From assembly GCF_013408565.1 (NCBI RefSeq), contig NZ_JACBZX010000001.1, positions 2,976,001 through 3,040,000 of the forward strand: a DNA stretch of 64,000 bases, read 5' to 3'. A program made the translations under genes and the position numbers. Position 1 is the first letter of the stretch. Every line of letters begins with the position of its first letter. This document shows, piece after piece, positions 1 through 9,208 of the stretch. The DNA comes from Janibacter alkaliphilus. GTDB lineage: Bacteria > Actinomycetota > Actinomycetes > Actinomycetales > Dermatophilaceae. Below the pieces are notes generated by a model. It was given only the letters and a program-made list of their open reading frames with translations, did no database searches and had not been told where the DNA came from.

Positions 1-187
1 GGTCTAGCCGCCCGTGGCGCTCCCCGACCTCCCCGACCCAGGCCTCGACCGCGGCCCGGTCGGTGGTGTCGGCGACCGCCGACGAGCCCCGCTCGACGAC
101 CCAGCCATCGGCCTCCAGGGCGTCCGCGACGAAGGCGCCGATCCCCCGGTTCGCGCCGGTGACCAGGGCCACCCGAGGGCCGGTCAC
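1..187 (-). CDS. Short-chain dehydrogenase/reductase (SDR), N-terminal part only
   Basis: The minus strand from a GTG at 187 reads into a Rossmann fold with the motif TGANRGIG at about residues 10-17, the cofactor-binding TGxxxGIG signature of classical SDR oxidoreductases. Only about 62 codons are present and the C-terminal part, with the catalytic Tyr and Lys, lies beyond the left edge, so the substrate cannot be guessed. The start is chosen because GTG overlaps the pheT stop as GTGA (187-184), the coupling used throughout this window, so the gene is probably the last of the pheS-pheT transcript. Seen: motif and overlap. Inferred: NAD(P)-dependent oxidoreductase. Confidence 0.8.
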   Translation of the reverse strand, partial: MTGPRVALVTGANRGIGAFVADALEADGWVVERGSSAVADTTDRAAVEAWVGEVGERHGRLD

Positions 188-2703
188 CGCTGCACCGCCC
201 CGGTGGCGGCGGCCGCCTCGGCGACCGCCTGGTCGCGCAGGGCGCTGACCTCGTCGGTGGTCAGCGTGCGATCCTCCGCGCGGAAGCCCAGCCGGTAGGC
301 CAGCGACCTGCTGCCCTGACCGGTCTGGTCGCCGCGGTAGACGTCGAAGAGCTCCAGCGACTCCAGCGAGCCCCCCGCCCCGCGGCGCAGGGCCGCGGTG
401 ACGTCGGCGGCCGGGACCCCGTCGTCGACCACGAGGGCCACGTCGCTGCGGGCCACCGGGTAGGTCGACAGGGTCTGCGCCTGCACCGGCTCGCCGGAGG
501 CGACGACCAGCACGTCGAGATCGAGCTCGGCGGCGACGGTGCGCTCCGGCAGACCGAGCCGGGAGACGGCCTTCGGGTGCAGCTCGCCGACGTGCCCGAC
601 GAGGGTGCCGTCGGTCAGGCTCACCCGGGCGCACCGGCCGGGGTGGAAGGGAGGCTCCGCGTCGGCGGCCAGGACGAGCTCGACGGCGAGGCTCTCCCCC
701 ACCGCCCGGACGATCTCGATCGCGTCGCCGAGGTCGGCCGGTCGACCGGTGCCCCACCAGCCGGCCCGGTCCCGGTCGCCGGCCAGGACGAGACCGAGGT
801 GGCGCGGCTGGTCCGGCACCGCGGCCCGGATCCGCTCCATCGTGCTGTCGTCCGGCTGGATGCCGACGTCCACCGTCGGTGCGCTGCGCTGCTCGCCCTC
901 CCGCGCGACGACCAGCCCGATCTCGAAGAGCCCGAGATCGCGGCCGCCGCGGGAGACGTTGCGGCGCAGCGTCTCCACCAGGCTGGTCAGCAGCCGGGTG
1001 CGCAGCAGCGGCTGCTCCTCGGACAGCGGGTTGGCCACGGTGACGGTGCGGGACCGCTCGGCCGCGACGTCCAGCCCGAGGGCGGCGTGCTGCTCGTCCC
1101 CGACGAAGGGGGCGGCCCACACCTCGTGCAGCCCCTGGGCGGCGACCACCTCGGCGACGAGGCGACGGACCCGCTGCGCGTGGGTCAGCCCGCTGCCGCC
1201 GGTGGGCACCGGCAGCACCGACGGGATCTGGTCGTAGCCCACGAGCCGGGCGACCTCCTCGACGAGGTCCTCGCCGGTGCGCAGGTCGCCGCGCCAGGTC
1301 GGCGGGGTGACGGTCATCGGGTCGCTCCCGGAGACCTCGCAGCCGACCCGGACCAGCGCGTCGGTGACCTGCTCCGGGGTGTAGTCGACGCCGACGATCC
1401 GGCCGGGCATCCCGGCGGGCAGGGTGACCGGCTGCGGCAGCAGCGGCTCCCCGACATCGGTCACGCCTGCGTCGACGTGGCCACCACCGTGCTCGACGAG
1501 CAGGTCGACGGCCAGCTGGGCGGCGGCCGGCGCCAGTGCCGGGTCGACGCCGCGCTCGAAGCGGCGGGAGGCCTCCGACGGCAGCTTGTGCCGTCGCGCC
1601 GAGCGGGCCACGGTGACCGGGTCGAAGTGCGCCGCCTCGATGAGCACGTCGGTGGTGCTCTCGCCGACCTCGCTGTCCTCGCCGCCCATCACCCCGGCGA
1701 TGGCCAGCGGCCGCTCGCCGTCCTCGGTGATGAGCAGGTCCTCCTCGGACAGCGCCCGGTCGACGTCGTCGAGGGTGGTCAGCCGCTCGCCGGGTCGTGC
1801 CCGGCGGACGACGATCGGGCCCTGCAGGGTGGCCGCGTCGAAGGCGTGCAGCGGCTGCCCGAGGTCGAGCATGACGTAGTTCGTGATGTCCACCGGCAGC
1901 GAGATCGGGCGCATCCCGGCCTCGGTGAGGCGGGTGGCCATCCAGCCCGGGGTGGGCGCGGCGACGTCGACGCCGCGCACGACCCGCGCCACGTAGCGGT
2001 CGCAGCCCTGGCGGCCACGGATCGGCGCGGCGTCCTCCAGGCGGACCGGGTGACCGCTCTCGTCCCCCTTCGGTGCCCGCTGGCCGAGCCCGGTGGCCGG
2101 GTCGGTGAAGGCGGCACCGGTGGAGGCGGCGTACTCACGGGCGACGCCACGGATCGCGAAGCAGTAGCCGCGGTCCGGGGTGACGTTGATCTCGACGGTC
2201 TCCCGGTCGAGGCCGAGGAGACCGATGGCGTCCTGGCCGGGCACCAGGCCGTCCGCGTCGGGGCGGTCGGTGATGACGAGGATGCCGTCGTGGTCCTCGC
2301 CGATACCGAGCTCGGCGACCGAGCAGATCATCCCGGCGCTGACGTGCCCGTAGGTCTTGCGGGCGGTGATCTCGAAGCCGCCCGGGAGCACGCCGCCGGG
2401 GAGGATGACGACGACGAGGTCGCCGGGCGCGAAGTTGTGCGCGCCGCAGACGATGCCCTGGGGCTCGCCGGTGCCGTTCGCGTCACCGACGTCGACGGTG
2501 CACCAGTTGATCGTCTTGCCGTTCTTCTGCTCCTCGGGCTGCATGGTGAGCACCCGGCCGACGACGAGCGGGCCGGTGACGTCGCCGGTGTGCAGCCCCT
2601 CCTCCTCGAGGCCGACCCGGACGAGGTCGGCGGCGACCTGGGCGCCGGTGACCCCGTCGGGGAGGCTGACGTGCTCGCCGAGCCAGTCGAGCGGTACCCG
2701 CAT
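184..2703 (-). CDS. pheT: Phenylalanyl-tRNA synthetase beta subunit
   Basis: Beta chain of the (alpha-beta)2 phenylalanyl-tRNA synthetase, which charges tRNA-Phe in the cytoplasm; 839 residues, normal for bacteria. Domains in order: N-terminal [12 protein letters not shown], a tRNA-binding OB fold at roughly residues 40-150 (LVVGRVLTMQPEEQKNGK), the B3/4 editing region (about 205-390), the B5 domain, the catalytic-like core, and a C-terminal ferredoxin-fold anticodon-binding domain from about residue 745 (STYPVARSDVALVV). An open frame continues upstream of 2703, but ATG 2703 is chosen because the protein then starts as PheT normally does. The start overlaps the pheS stop by one base (TGATG). 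Confidence 0.97.
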   Translation of the reverse strand: MRVPLDWLGEHVSLPDGVTGAQVAADLVRVGLEEEGLHTGDVTGPLVVGRVLTMQPEEQKNGKTINWCTVDVGDANGTGEPQGIVCGAHNFAPGDLVVVILPGGVLPGGFEITARKTYGHVSAGMICSVAELGIGEDHDGILVITDRPDADGLVPGQDAIGLLGLDRETVEINVTPDRGYCFAIRGVAREYAASTGAAFTDPATGLGQRAPKGDESGHPVRLEDAAPIRGRQGCDRYVARVVRGVDVAAPTPGWMATRLTEAGMRPISLPVDITNYVMLDLGQPLHAFDAATLQGPIVVRRARPGERLTTLDDVDRALSEEDLLITEDGERPLAIAGVMGGEDSEVGESTTDVLIEAAHFDPVTVARSARRHKLPSEASRRFERGVDPALAPAAAQLAVDLLVEHGGGHVDAGVTDVGEPLLPQPVTLPAGMPGRIVGVDYTPEQVTDALVRVGCEVSGSDPMTVTPPTWRGDLRTGEDLVEEVARLVGYDQIPSVLPVPTGGSGLTHAQRVRRLVAEVVAAQGLHEVWAAPFVGDEQHAALGLDVAAERSRTVTVANPLSEEQPLLRTRLLTSLVETLRRNVSRGGRDLGLFEIGLVVAREGEQRSAPTVDVGIQPDDSTMERIRAAVPDQPRHLGLVLAGDRDRAGWWGTGRPADLGDAIEIVRAVGESLAVELVLAADAEPPFHPGRCARVSLTDGTLVGHVGELHPKAVSRLGLPERTVAAELDLDVLVVASGEPVQAQTLSTYPVARSDVALVVDDGVPAADVTAALRRGAGGSLESLELFDVYRGDQTGQGSRSLAYRLGFRAEDRTLTTDEVSALRDQAVAEAAAATGAVQR

Positions 2704-3797
2704 CAGATCTCCATCCCGAACTGCGCGTCGAAGCGCACGTCTCCCTCGATCATGTCGCGCATGTCGGACACCCCGGTCCGGAACATCAGCGCCCGGTCGA
2801 TGCCCATCCCGAAGGCGAAGCCGGTGTAGCGCTCCGGGTCGACCCCGCAGGCGGTGAGCACGTTGCGGTTGACCATCCCGCAGCCGCCCCACTCGATCCA
2901 GCCGGTGCCCTTGCAGGTGCGGCAGTCAGGGTCCTGGCCGAGGCAGACGAAGCAGCGCAGGTCCATCTCGGCGCTGGGCTCGGTGAAGGGGAAGTAGGAG
3001 GGGCGCAGCCGGGTGGTGATGCCGTCGCCGAAGAGCTCGCCGGCGAGCCGGTCGAGGGTGCCCTTGAGGTGGGCCATGGTGATGCCCTCGTCGACGGCGA
3101 TCCCCTCGACCTGGTGGAAGGCGGGCATGTGCGTGGCGTCGAGCTCGTCGGTGCGGAAGACCCGGCCGATGGCCGCGACGTAGAGCGGCACGCCGCGCTC
3201 GAGCAGCGCCCGGGCCTGCACCGGGGAGGTGTGGGTGCGCAGCACGAGGCCCCCCTCGGGCGGCTCGACGTAGAAGGTGTCCTGCATCTGCCGGGCGGGG
3301 TGGTCGGCGTCGAAGTTCAGCGCGTCGAAGTTGAACCACTCGGCCTCGACCTCGGGCCCCTCGGCGACCTCCCAGCCCATGCCGACGAAGAGGTCGGCGA
3401 TCCGGTCGGACATCAGCGGGATCGGGTGCCGCCGGCCCATCGGTCGCCGGCCGGTGGGCTGGGTGACGTCGATGGTCTCCTCGCGCAGGATCTGCTCGTC
3501 CCGCTCCGCCTCCAGCGCGGCCTCACGCTCGGCGAAGGCCTGCTTGACCCGACCTCGGGCGGCGCCGACCCGCTTGCCGGCCTCGGCCTTCGCGCTCGGG
3601 GGCAGGGCGCCGATCTCGCGGTTGGCCAGGGCCAGCGGGCTCTTGTCGCCCTGGTGGGCCGGCCGGGCGGCCTTGAGCTCGGCGAGCGAGCCGGCCGCGG
3701 CAGCCGCGGCGAGCGCGGCCTCGACGGCGGCCTCGACCGCCTCCGGGTCCAGCGCCGCCACCTCGACGGGGTCGTAGTTCGTGTTCGGTCCAGACAT
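2703..3797 (-). CDS. pheS: Phenylalanyl-tRNA synthetase alpha subunit
   Basis: Catalytic alpha chain of phenylalanyl-tRNA synthetase, 364 residues. The first ~100 residues form an Ala/Glu-rich coiled coil for tRNA binding ([18 protein letters not shown] is typical). The class II core follows, with [21 protein letters not shown], the HTSPVQAR motif, and motif 3 [18 protein letters not shown] near the C-terminus. A PheS insert with [19 protein letters not shown] is visible. It is first in a pheS-pheT-SDR transcript. No Shine-Dalgarno sequence precedes ATG 3797; instead a TAGACT -10 box lies 8 nt upstream, so the mRNA may be leaderless. Confidence 0.97.
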   Translation of the reverse strand: MSGPNTNYDPVEVAALDPEAVEAAVEAALAAAAAAGSLAELKAARPAHQGDKSPLALANREIGALPPSAKAEAGKRVGAARGRVKQAFAEREAALEAERDEQILREETIDVTQPTGRRPMGRRHPIPLMSDRIADLFVGMGWEVAEGPEVEAEWFNFDALNFDADHPARQMQDTFYVEPPEGGLVLRTHTSPVQARALLERGVPLYVAAIGRVFRTDELDATHMPAFHQVEGIAVDEGITMAHLKGTLDRLAGELFGDGITTRLRPSYFPFTEPSAEMDLRCFVCLGQDPDCRTCKGTGWIEWGGCGMVNRNVLTACGVDPERYTGFAFGMGIDRALMFRTGVSDMRDMIEGDVRFDAQFGMEI

Positions 3798-3805
3798 CGC
3801 AGGTG

Positions 3806-3811
3806 AGTCTA
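3806..3811 (-). promoter_or_regulatory. -10 box of pheS (leaderless type)
   Basis: TAGACT on the minus strand, 8 nt before the pheS ATG, with no purine-rich ribosome site between. Same layout as hisD, map and fasR in this window. The -35 is not clear. Confidence 0.55.
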
Positions 3812-3845
3812 TGGCGCGCGGCCCTCACCGGTCGCACCGGTTTCG

Positions 3846-5081
3846 TCAGCGCCGGAGGTCGTGGACCGTCACCCGGTCCCGCGGGTCCAGCTCACCCGCG
3901 AACTCCTCGACGATGCCGTCCGGCCCTGTGTAGTCGTCGTACTTGTCTGCCCCCGACTCGTACAGCTGGTAGAGCTGCCCGTCGATGATGACGTTGCCCT
4001 CCGCCATGTTCGGGATGGTCTGGCTGGTGCCCGCGCCCTCGTGCCATCCACCATCCTGCAGCTCGGAGGGGCTGAGCTGGGTCAGGGTGGAGGTGTTGCC
4101 TCGGCCATAGCTCTGGGCGAAGTAGGCGTTGCCGGCCTCGTCGAAGCTGACGCCCTGGGTCTGCGGGGGCACCGCGTACTCGCCGACGGGGTCGCCGACC
4201 GGGGACCCGTCCGCGCCGATCTCGTACCGGTACATCGTCCCTGGGGTGTTCTCGTCCTCGGTGAACTGCGTGACGTACAGCTCGTCGTTGTGCACCGTGA
4301 CCGTCGAGTGCGCCGCGGTGTCGACGGTGTCGATGGGCTCGGCAGGCACCGTCACCGGATAGCTGCCCAGACCAGGCAGCTCCACCGACGTCTGCTCCGG
4401 GTCGCGCAGGTCCTCCGTCCGGTAGACCTGCACGTCTCCCCCGCCCGAGACGTACGTGTACTCGCCGTGCACCGCGACGCCACCGTAGTGGTCCTGGCCC
4501 CGCAGCGGCACCCGTGAGGTCACCTCACCGGTCTCGCGGTCGACGAAGACGATCTCGCCGTCGGTGTCGTCGTCCTCGTCGTAGAAGGTGTAGACGAGCT
4601 CGTCGTTGACCGGGTCATAGCTCATCCCCTGGGGGACCTGCCCCTTGTCGCTGAACGGGATCTCCGGGCCGTCCTCGTAGTCCTCGGGGAGGCCGAAGTC
4701 CTCCGGGTCGGCTCCCAGAACACCACCGGTCGCCCCGGCGAGCGCACCGGTCGCTGCAGTTACGGCGCGTGCCCCGCCCCGCGGTGCTCCCGCACCTCCG
4801 GTGGCGGCGCCCTCGCTGGCCGAACGCTGATCGGCCGCCTGGGTCCGGGCGATCCTCCCCGTCTCCCGCAGCACCTGCGCCGCCGAGGCGAGCGCGCTCT
4901 CCGCGCCGCTCCACTCCCCCGCGAAGCGCTCCGCGTCCGGACCGCCCCACGCGTCGGCGAGCACCACCACACCGGCCCGACCGGTCTGACTCACCCCGTC
5001 CACCCGCTCCGCGAGCACACCAAGCGCCTCACCGACCGCATCGACCCGCTCCGGGTCCTGCCCATGACTGACCGTCGTCAT
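3846..5081 (-). CDS. WXG100-like N-terminus plus beta-propeller-like domain, function unknown
   Basis: 411 residues. Residues 1-90 are helical and look like a WXG100/ESX-type module: a turn with AWGG at about residue 45 lies between two helices rich in Ala, Glu and Arg. A Gly/Ala/Thr linker (about 90-125) leads to a ~285-residue acidic beta-rich domain with repeated short strands (for example GGVAVHGEYTYVSGGGDVQVY, PQTQGVSFDEAGNAYFAQSY), which resembles a six- or seven-bladed propeller. There is no signal peptide, so export, if any, would be through a type VII-like route; no such secretion genes are in the window. The start is supported by GGGGAGG upstream of ATG 5081. It sits alone between trmH and pheS. 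I do not recognise a named family; the fold assignment is inference. Confidence 0.75.
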   Translation of the reverse strand: MTTVSHGQDPERVDAVGEALGVLAERVDGVSQTGRAGVVVLADAWGGPDAERFAGEWSGAESALASAAQVLRETGRIARTQAADQRSASEGAATGGAGAPRGGARAVTAATGALAGATGGVLGADPEDFGLPEDYEDGPEIPFSDKGQVPQGMSYDPVNDELVYTFYDEDDDTDGEIVFVDRETGEVTSRVPLRGQDHYGGVAVHGEYTYVSGGGDVQVYRTEDLRDPEQTSVELPGLGSYPVTVPAEPIDTVDTAAHSTVTVHNDELYVTQFTEDENTPGTMYRYEIGADGSPVGDPVGEYAVPPQTQGVSFDEAGNAYFAQSYGRGNTSTLTQLSPSELQDGGWHEGAGTSQTIPNMAEGNVIIDGQLYQLYESGADKYDDYTGPDGIVEEFAGELDPRDRVTVHDLRR

Positions 5082-5206
5082 CCTCGACCTCCCCTGCCTG
5101 GCCGGTCAGCGTAGGCGGCCCGGGCCTCGTTGGCCAGGATCGAGACGACGCTCACCTGCAACGACACCCCCTGCCCCCGAGCTCGGCGAGGGACCTCCCG
5201 GGAGGG

Positions 5207-5998
5207 TCAGCCGCGCTGCGCCCGGGCCGAGGCGTAGACGCACAGCGTCGTGGCCATGGCGAGGTTGAGCGACTCGGCCTGCCCGTGGATCGGCACACGG
5301 AGCACGTCGTCGCAGGCGTGCGCGACCTCCGGCGGCAGGCCGCGAGCCTCGTTGCCCATCACCCAGGCGTGCGCCGGGCCGAGGTCGGCCTCGTCGACCG
5401 TCCGCTCACCGGCGCCGTCGGCGGCGTGGCAGACGATCCCGGACGCCTGCAGGCGGGCGATCGTCTCGGTCACGTCGAGGCCGGTGACCACCGGCAGGTG
5501 GAAGAGCGAGCCCGCGGTGGAGCGGACCACCTTCGGGGAGGTGACGTCGACGGACGCGGCGCTGACCAGCACCGCGGCAGCGCCGGCGGCGTCGGCGCCA
5601 CGGATCACCGTGCCCAGGTTGCCCGGGTCGCGCACCTCGGCGAGCAGCACCAGGCAGGCGGGGTCGCTGGCCAGCACGTCCGCCAGCTCGCCCGGCGACC
5701 ACTCGCAGACCGCGACCATGCCCTGGGGGCTGTCGGCGTCGCACATCGCGGCGAGCACGTCCTCGCTGACCTCGTGCACCCAGCGGCCGGCCGCCCGAGC
5801 GGCGTCGGCGATCTCCGGGTAGCGCGCGGCCGTCTCCGCCGTGAGGTAGAGGTCGACGACCTGGTCGGGGGCGTGCCGCACCGCCTCGCGGACGCCCTGC
5901 GGGCCCTCGAGGAGGATCCGGCCGCTGCGCGCACGCACCGAGCGCCGGGAGAGCGCGCGCACCGACCGGACCCGATCAGACCTCGGGTTGGTCAGCAC
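5207..5998 (-). CDS. TrmH/SpoU family RNA 2'-O-methyltransferase
   Basis: 263-residue SPOUT methyltransferase that transfers a methyl group from SAM to a ribose 2'-OH of rRNA or tRNA. The three SpoU motifs are visible: EVRDPGNLGTVIRGADAAG (about residues 130-148), the NEARGLPPE motif, and IHGQAESLNLAMATTLCVYA at the C-terminus, which forms the trefoil knot. The N-terminal ~80 residues are the L30e-like substrate-binding domain (RSGRILLEGPQGVREAV). The frame is open further upstream, but the GTG at 5998 with GGGAGAG before it gives a family-length protein. It lies 35 bp after rplT, as in many actinobacteria, and probably shares the infC transcript. The target nucleotide cannot be read from sequence. 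Confidence 0.88.
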   Translation of the reverse strand: MLTNPRSDRVRSVRALSRRSVRARSGRILLEGPQGVREAVRHAPDQVVDLYLTAETAARYPEIADAARAAGRWVHEVSEDVLAAMCDADSPQGMVAVCEWSPGELADVLASDPACLVLLAEVRDPGNLGTVIRGADAAGAAAVLVSAASVDVTSPKVVRSTAGSLFHLPVVTGLDVTETIARLQASGIVCHAADGAGERTVDEADLGPAHAWVMGNEARGLPPEVAHACDDVLRVPIHGQAESLNLAMATTLCVYASARAQRG

Positions 5999-6033
5999 GC
6001 GGCTCTCCCGGCGCTCGGGGTGGGGCTGCTGGC

Positions 6034-6408
6034 TCAGGCCTTGGCCGGCTGGGCCGGCACGTTCGCCCGAGCGATCTCGACCAGGGCGGCGAAGGCGGCC
6101 TCGTCGTTGACCGCGAGCTCGGCGAGCATCCGACGGTCGACCTCGACGTCGGCGGCGCGAAGGCCCTGGATGAACCGGTTGTAGGTCATACCGTTGGCGC
6201 GGGCGCCGGCGTTGATCCGCTGGATCCACAGGCGACGGAAGTCGCCCTTCTTCTGCCGGCGGTCGCGGTAGCTGTAGCCGAGGCTGTGGGTGACCTGCTC
6301 CTTGGCCTTCCGGTACAGCCGCGAGCGCTGCCCGCGGTAGCCGGAGGCGCGCTCGAGGACGACCCGGCGCTTCTTCTGGGCGTTGACCGCCCGCTTCACG
6401 CGTGCCAC
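6034..6408 (-). CDS. rplT: Ribosomal protein L20
   Basis: 124-residue large-subunit protein L20, which binds 23S rRNA early in 50S assembly. It is recognised along its whole length: [67 protein letters not shown]. The C-terminus has a short Ala-rich tail. The GTG start has AAGGAG 7 nt upstream. It is third in the infC-rpmI-rplT operon, where L20 or IF-3 feedback is common in other bacteria. Confidence 0.98.
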   Translation of the reverse strand: MARVKRAVNAQKKRRVVLERASGYRGQRSRLYRKAKEQVTHSLGYSYRDRRQKKGDFRRLWIQRINAGARANGMTYNRFIQGLRAADVEVDRRMLAELAVNDEAAFAALVEIARANVPAQPAKA

Positions 6409-6446
6409 GTGAGTACTCCTTCTTCTGGTGCGTCAGGGGGCGTCGG

Positions 6447-6641
6447 TCAGCGACCGAGCAGCTTCTTGATCTTCTTCTCGTCGGCCTTGGCGACGACGAC
6501 GTCGTTCGCCAGGCGACGGGCGTGCTGCGGGGTCTTCTCGTGGAACTTGTGCACGTGGTTGGCCCGCTCGCGCATGATCTTCCCCGACCCGGTCACCCGG
6601 AAGCGCTTCTTGGCGCCGCTGTGCGTCTTGTTCTTCGGCAT
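6447..6641 (-). CDS. rpmI: Ribosomal protein L35
   Basis: 64-residue basic protein L35 of the 50S subunit: MPKNKTHSGAKKRFRVTGSGKI at the start and ADEKKIKKLLGR at the end match the family closely. It lies between infC and rplT with 38-70 bp gaps, the universal infC-rpmI-rplT order. Confidence 0.98.
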   Translation of the reverse strand: MPKNKTHSGAKKRFRVTGSGKIMRERANHVHKFHEKTPQHARRLANDVVVAKADEKKIKKLLGR

Positions 6642-6710
6642 GGTGCCGATCTCCTTCGTCGTGCTGCGGTGGTCTTCTCCCGCCGGGCGAGCTCGCCCGG
6701 CGGCGCGGGG

Positions 6711-7337
6711 TCAGGCCTGGACGCCCTCGTCGGCGACGTCCTCGGTGGTGACGTCCTCACTCGGCTCCTGCCGGGCGGCCGCCTTGGCCTCGTCCCGCTT
6801 CCGGCGCTGCTGCGCCTTGGCCTCGGACTTCTTCTTGGTCGGCGCCAGGACCATGACCATGTTGCGGCCGTCCTGCTTCGGCGCCGACTCGACGGTGCCG
6901 AGCTCGACGACGTCCTCGGCGAGGCGCTGCAGCAGCCGGAAGCCCAGCTCGGGGCGGGACTGCTCGCGGCCGCGGAACATGATGGTCACCTTGACCTTGT
7001 CACCGCCGCCCAGGAAGCGCTCGACGTGGCCCTTCTTCGTGCCGTAGTCGTGGCCGTCGATCTTCGGTCGGAGCTTGATCTCCTTGATGACCGTGTTGAC
7101 CTGGTTCTTGCGGGCCTCCCGGGCCTTCATGGCGGCTTCGTACTTGTACTTGCCGAAGTCCATGAGCTTGGCGACGGGCGGCTTGGCCTGAGGGGCGACC
7201 TCCACGAGGTCGAGGTCCGCCTCCGCGGCCAGGCGCAGGGCATCCTCCACGCGGACGATGCCGACCTGCTCGCCGTTCGGGCCGACCAACCGCACCTCGG
7301 GGACGCGGATCCGGTCGTTGATACGGGGCTCGCTGAT
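6711..7337 (-). CDS. infC: Translation initiation factor IF-3, starting at an ATC codon
   Basis: IF-3 binds the 30S subunit, checks the start codon and blocks premature 50S joining. 208 residues: N-domain [19 protein letters not shown], linker [20 protein letters not shown]-domain [24 protein letters not shown], then an actinobacterial Lys/Glu-rich tail from about residue 178. The first conventional start, GTG 7295, would remove 14 conserved N-terminal residues. The only codon placed correctly after the strong GAAGGAG sequence (7350-7344, 6-nt spacer) is ATC at 7337-7335, giving the N-terminus seen in homologues. A rare start codon is the known basis of infC autoregulation in E. coli (AUU). 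Seen: SD, spacing, homology to the ATC codon. Inferred: autoregulation. Confidence 0.95.
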   Translation of the reverse strand: MSEPRINDRIRVPEVRLVGPNGEQVGIVRVEDALRLAAEADLDLVEVAPQAKPPVAKLMDFGKYKYEAAMKAREARKNQVNTVIKEIKLRPKIDGHDYGTKKGHVERFLGGGDKVKVTIMFRGREQSRPELGFRLLQRLAEDVVELGTVESAPKQDGRNMVMVLAPTKKKSEAKAQQRRKRDEAKAAARQEPSEDVTTEDVADEGVQA

Positions 7338-7350
7338 GTGGTGCTCCTTC
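7335..7350 (-). promoter_or_regulatory. Shine-Dalgarno site and ATC start codon of infC
   Basis: GAAGGAG, six bases (CACCAC), then ATC. No ATG, GTG or TTG in the correct frame lies near this ribosome site. It decides the IF-3 start and implies discrimination against the codon by IF-3 itself. Confidence 0.85.
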
Positions 7351-7386
7351 TATCGGGTCGTGCTGGTAGGCCGTGAGAACGACGAA

Positions 7387-7415
7387 GAGGCCCCTCGTCG
7401 TCCACGAGAAGCCTC
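7387..7415 (-). promoter_or_regulatory. Hairpin in the infC leader
   Basis: On the minus strand a 12-bp stem (GAGGCTTCTCGT with ACGAGGGGCCTC, two G-U pairs) closes a 5-nt GGACG loop. It ends about 50 nt before the infC start and is followed by TTCGTCGTT. It could be an attenuator or a protein-binding leader structure; neither is proven. Confidence 0.5.
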
Positions 7416-7694
7416 ACCTGAAGAGCACGTCACGCCGGTGCACCACGGCCGGGACGGCCGGGCGACGTCGTGTCGCAACCTGGGACCCGGCCGCGGTGGC
7501 GACCCGGGTGGAAGCGGTGGAGCCTCTCTTGCGCTGCCCCCGTGATCGTCGTCAGCCCGTGCCTGGAGGGCACCGGGACGACCTGGAGGTAGCCGGTCGG
7601 CCTCAAGGGTAGCAGCGCTGGTCGGCCCGCGGAAATTCCCGCAGACCGCCCGCCTCGGCGCCCCCGCACAGGTGCCCGCAGCGGCGCGCCTGCC
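7416..7694 (-). other. Non-coding leader region upstream of infC
   Basis: About 280 bp between the sseB-like stop and the leader hairpin. I find no convincing gene. On the minus strand TACCCT (7611-7606) is a possible -10 box, with TTTCCG 18 bp upstream as a weak -35; this would give an infC leader of more than 250 nt. Such a long leader fits regulation of the infC-rpmI-rplT operon at RNA level. Confidence 0.4.
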
Positions 7695-8453
7695 TCAGCG
7701 CACCCGGAAGGCGAGGCCGTCCACCCGGGCCCGCAGCTCGCCGTCGGCGGCCAGCCGCTCCCCCAGCGCGGTGACCAGCTGCTGCACCTGCGGCCCGCTG
7801 AGCCCAGGTACCAGGGTGAGCTCGACCTGCAGCACGCCGGTGCCCGCGGGCTCGCCCTCGGCGAGCTCGTGGTCGCGGATCTCGGGCACCTCCGCGACCG
7901 CTCGCTCCAGCGACCCGGCGACGAAGGGGTCGGCGTGCGCCGGCAGCCAGCCTCGGCGCTGCGCCAGCGCCCAGACCATGCTCGCCCGGACCTCCCGGGC
8001 CTGCGCGTCGGCGCAGTCCAGCACGATGAGGTCGGCCCGCTCGCTGATCGCCGCCTCTGCCGCCCGCTCGGCGACGACCGGCACCGGCCGGGCCTGCGGG
8101 TCGAAGGCGGCCAGCGCCGCCTGGGAGGTGAAGGCCGGCAGCGCGGTCCGGCCGTCCGGGTGCTCCAGCAGCATGACCGCCATGTCGCTCTGCGCGTCGG
8201 CGGTCTGCCCGTGCGCACCCGTGGTGGTCTCGGCCGCCACCGCGGTCACCGGGACGAGCAGGCGGACCCCGGGCAGCCGGGCCATCACCGCGGCGTCGTC
8301 CCCGCTGGTCAGCGCGTCCAGCAGGGCCGGGTCGGCGTTGCCGTCGTCCCCGGCGAAGCCGGCGTCGGGGAGGTTGCGTCCCTTCCACGGGACCCCGCCG
8401 GAGTCCGCCCCGCCGATCGAGCCGGGGTAGCCGCCGTCGCCGGCGGAGGTCAC
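7695..8453 (-). CDS. SseB family protein
   Basis: 252 residues. Two halves show the SseB N-terminal pattern: a strand-rich segment with [17 protein letters not shown], then [20 protein letters not shown] and the helix [10 protein letters not shown] (about residues 90-125). The C-terminal ~90 residues ([20 protein letters not shown]) resemble an SseB C-terminal domain. The biochemical role is not established. It starts with a GTG overlapping the priA stop (GTGA), so it is translated with the his operon. An SseB-like gene after priA is a recurrent actinobacterial arrangement as I recall it. Confidence 0.75.
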   Translation of the reverse strand: MTSAGDGGYPGSIGGADSGGVPWKGRNLPDAGFAGDDGNADPALLDALTSGDDAAVMARLPGVRLLVPVTAVAAETTTGAHGQTADAQSDMAVMLLEHPDGRTALPAFTSQAALAAFDPQARPVPVVAERAAEAAISERADLIVLDCADAQAREVRASMVWALAQRRGWLPAHADPFVAGSLERAVAEVPEIRDHELAEGEPAGTGVLQVELTLVPGLSGPQVQQLVTALGERLAADGELRARVDGLAFRVR

Positions 8454-9208
8454 GGCCGCCCCGCGGCGTCGAGCGCCTCGCCCAGGGTGACAGTGCCCTT
8501 GTAGAGCGCGGAGCCGATGATCGCGCCCTCGACCCCTTCGGGCACGAGGCCGCGCAGCGCGGTGACGTCGTCGACGGTGGTCACCCCGCCGGAGGCGACG
8601 ACCGGTGCCGCGGTCGCCGCGCACACCTGGCTGAGCAGCTCGAGGTTGGGCCCGGCGAGCATGCCGTCCTTGGCGACGTCGGTGACGACGTAGCGGGCGC
8701 AGCCCTCGCGGTCGAGGCGGGCGAGGGTCTCCCAGAGGTCGCCCCCTTCGCTGGTCCAGCCGCGGGCGGCGAGGGTGGTGCCGCGCACGTCGAGGCCGAT
8801 GGCCACCCGGTCGCCGTGCTCGGCGATGGCCCGGGCGGTCCACTCCGGGTCCTCCAGCGCGGCGGTGCCGATGTTCACCCGGCGGCAGCCGGTGGCCAGC
8901 GCCCGCTCCAGACTCTCCTGGTCGCGGATGCCGCCGCTCATCTCGACCTTCAGGTCGAGGCGTCCGACGATCTCGGCGAGCAGCTCGGCGTTCGAGCCGC
9001 GCCCGAAGGCGGCGTCCAGGTCCACCAGGTGCAACCACTCGGCGCCCTGGTCCTGCCACTCCTGGGCCGCCCGCAGCGGGTCGCCGAACTGGCCGCCGCT
9101 GCCGGCGACGCCCTGGACCAGCTGGACGGCCTGGCCCTCGGTGACGTCGACGGCGGGCAGCAGCTCCAGCCGCGGCGCGGCCGGCTCGGTCGTGGTCGGA
9201 CGGGTCAC
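8450..9208 (-). CDS. hisA: PriA-type phosphoribosyl isomerase (HisA, possibly also TrpF)
   Basis: 252-residue TIM barrel that isomerises ProFAR to PRFAR in histidine biosynthesis. Motifs: [17 protein letters not shown] with the N-terminal catalytic Asp, [42 protein letters not shown] with the second catalytic Asp, and IIGSALYKG. Actinobacteria often use this enzyme for phosphoribosylanthranilate isomerisation in tryptophan synthesis too (PriA); no trpF is in the window, but that is weak evidence. GTG 9208 overlaps the hisH stop (GTGA), and its own stop overlaps the sseB-like start. Confidence 0.94.
   Translation of the reverse strand: MTRPTTTEPAAPRLELLPAVDVTEGQAVQLVQGVAGSGGQFGDPLRAAQEWQDQGAEWLHLVDLDAAFGRGSNAELLAEIVGRLDLKVEMSGGIRDQESLERALATGCRRVNIGTAALEDPEWTARAIAEHGDRVAIGLDVRGTTLAARGWTSEGGDLWETLARLDREGCARYVVTDVAKDGMLAGPNLELLSQVCAATAAPVVASGGVTTVDDVTALRGLVPEGVEGAIIGSALYKGTVTLGEALDAAGRP

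Noticed and set aside
7295..7337. GTG 7295 as the infC start
   Set aside because: It would remove conserved N-terminal residues and has no ribosome site, whereas the ATC 14 codons upstream has both.
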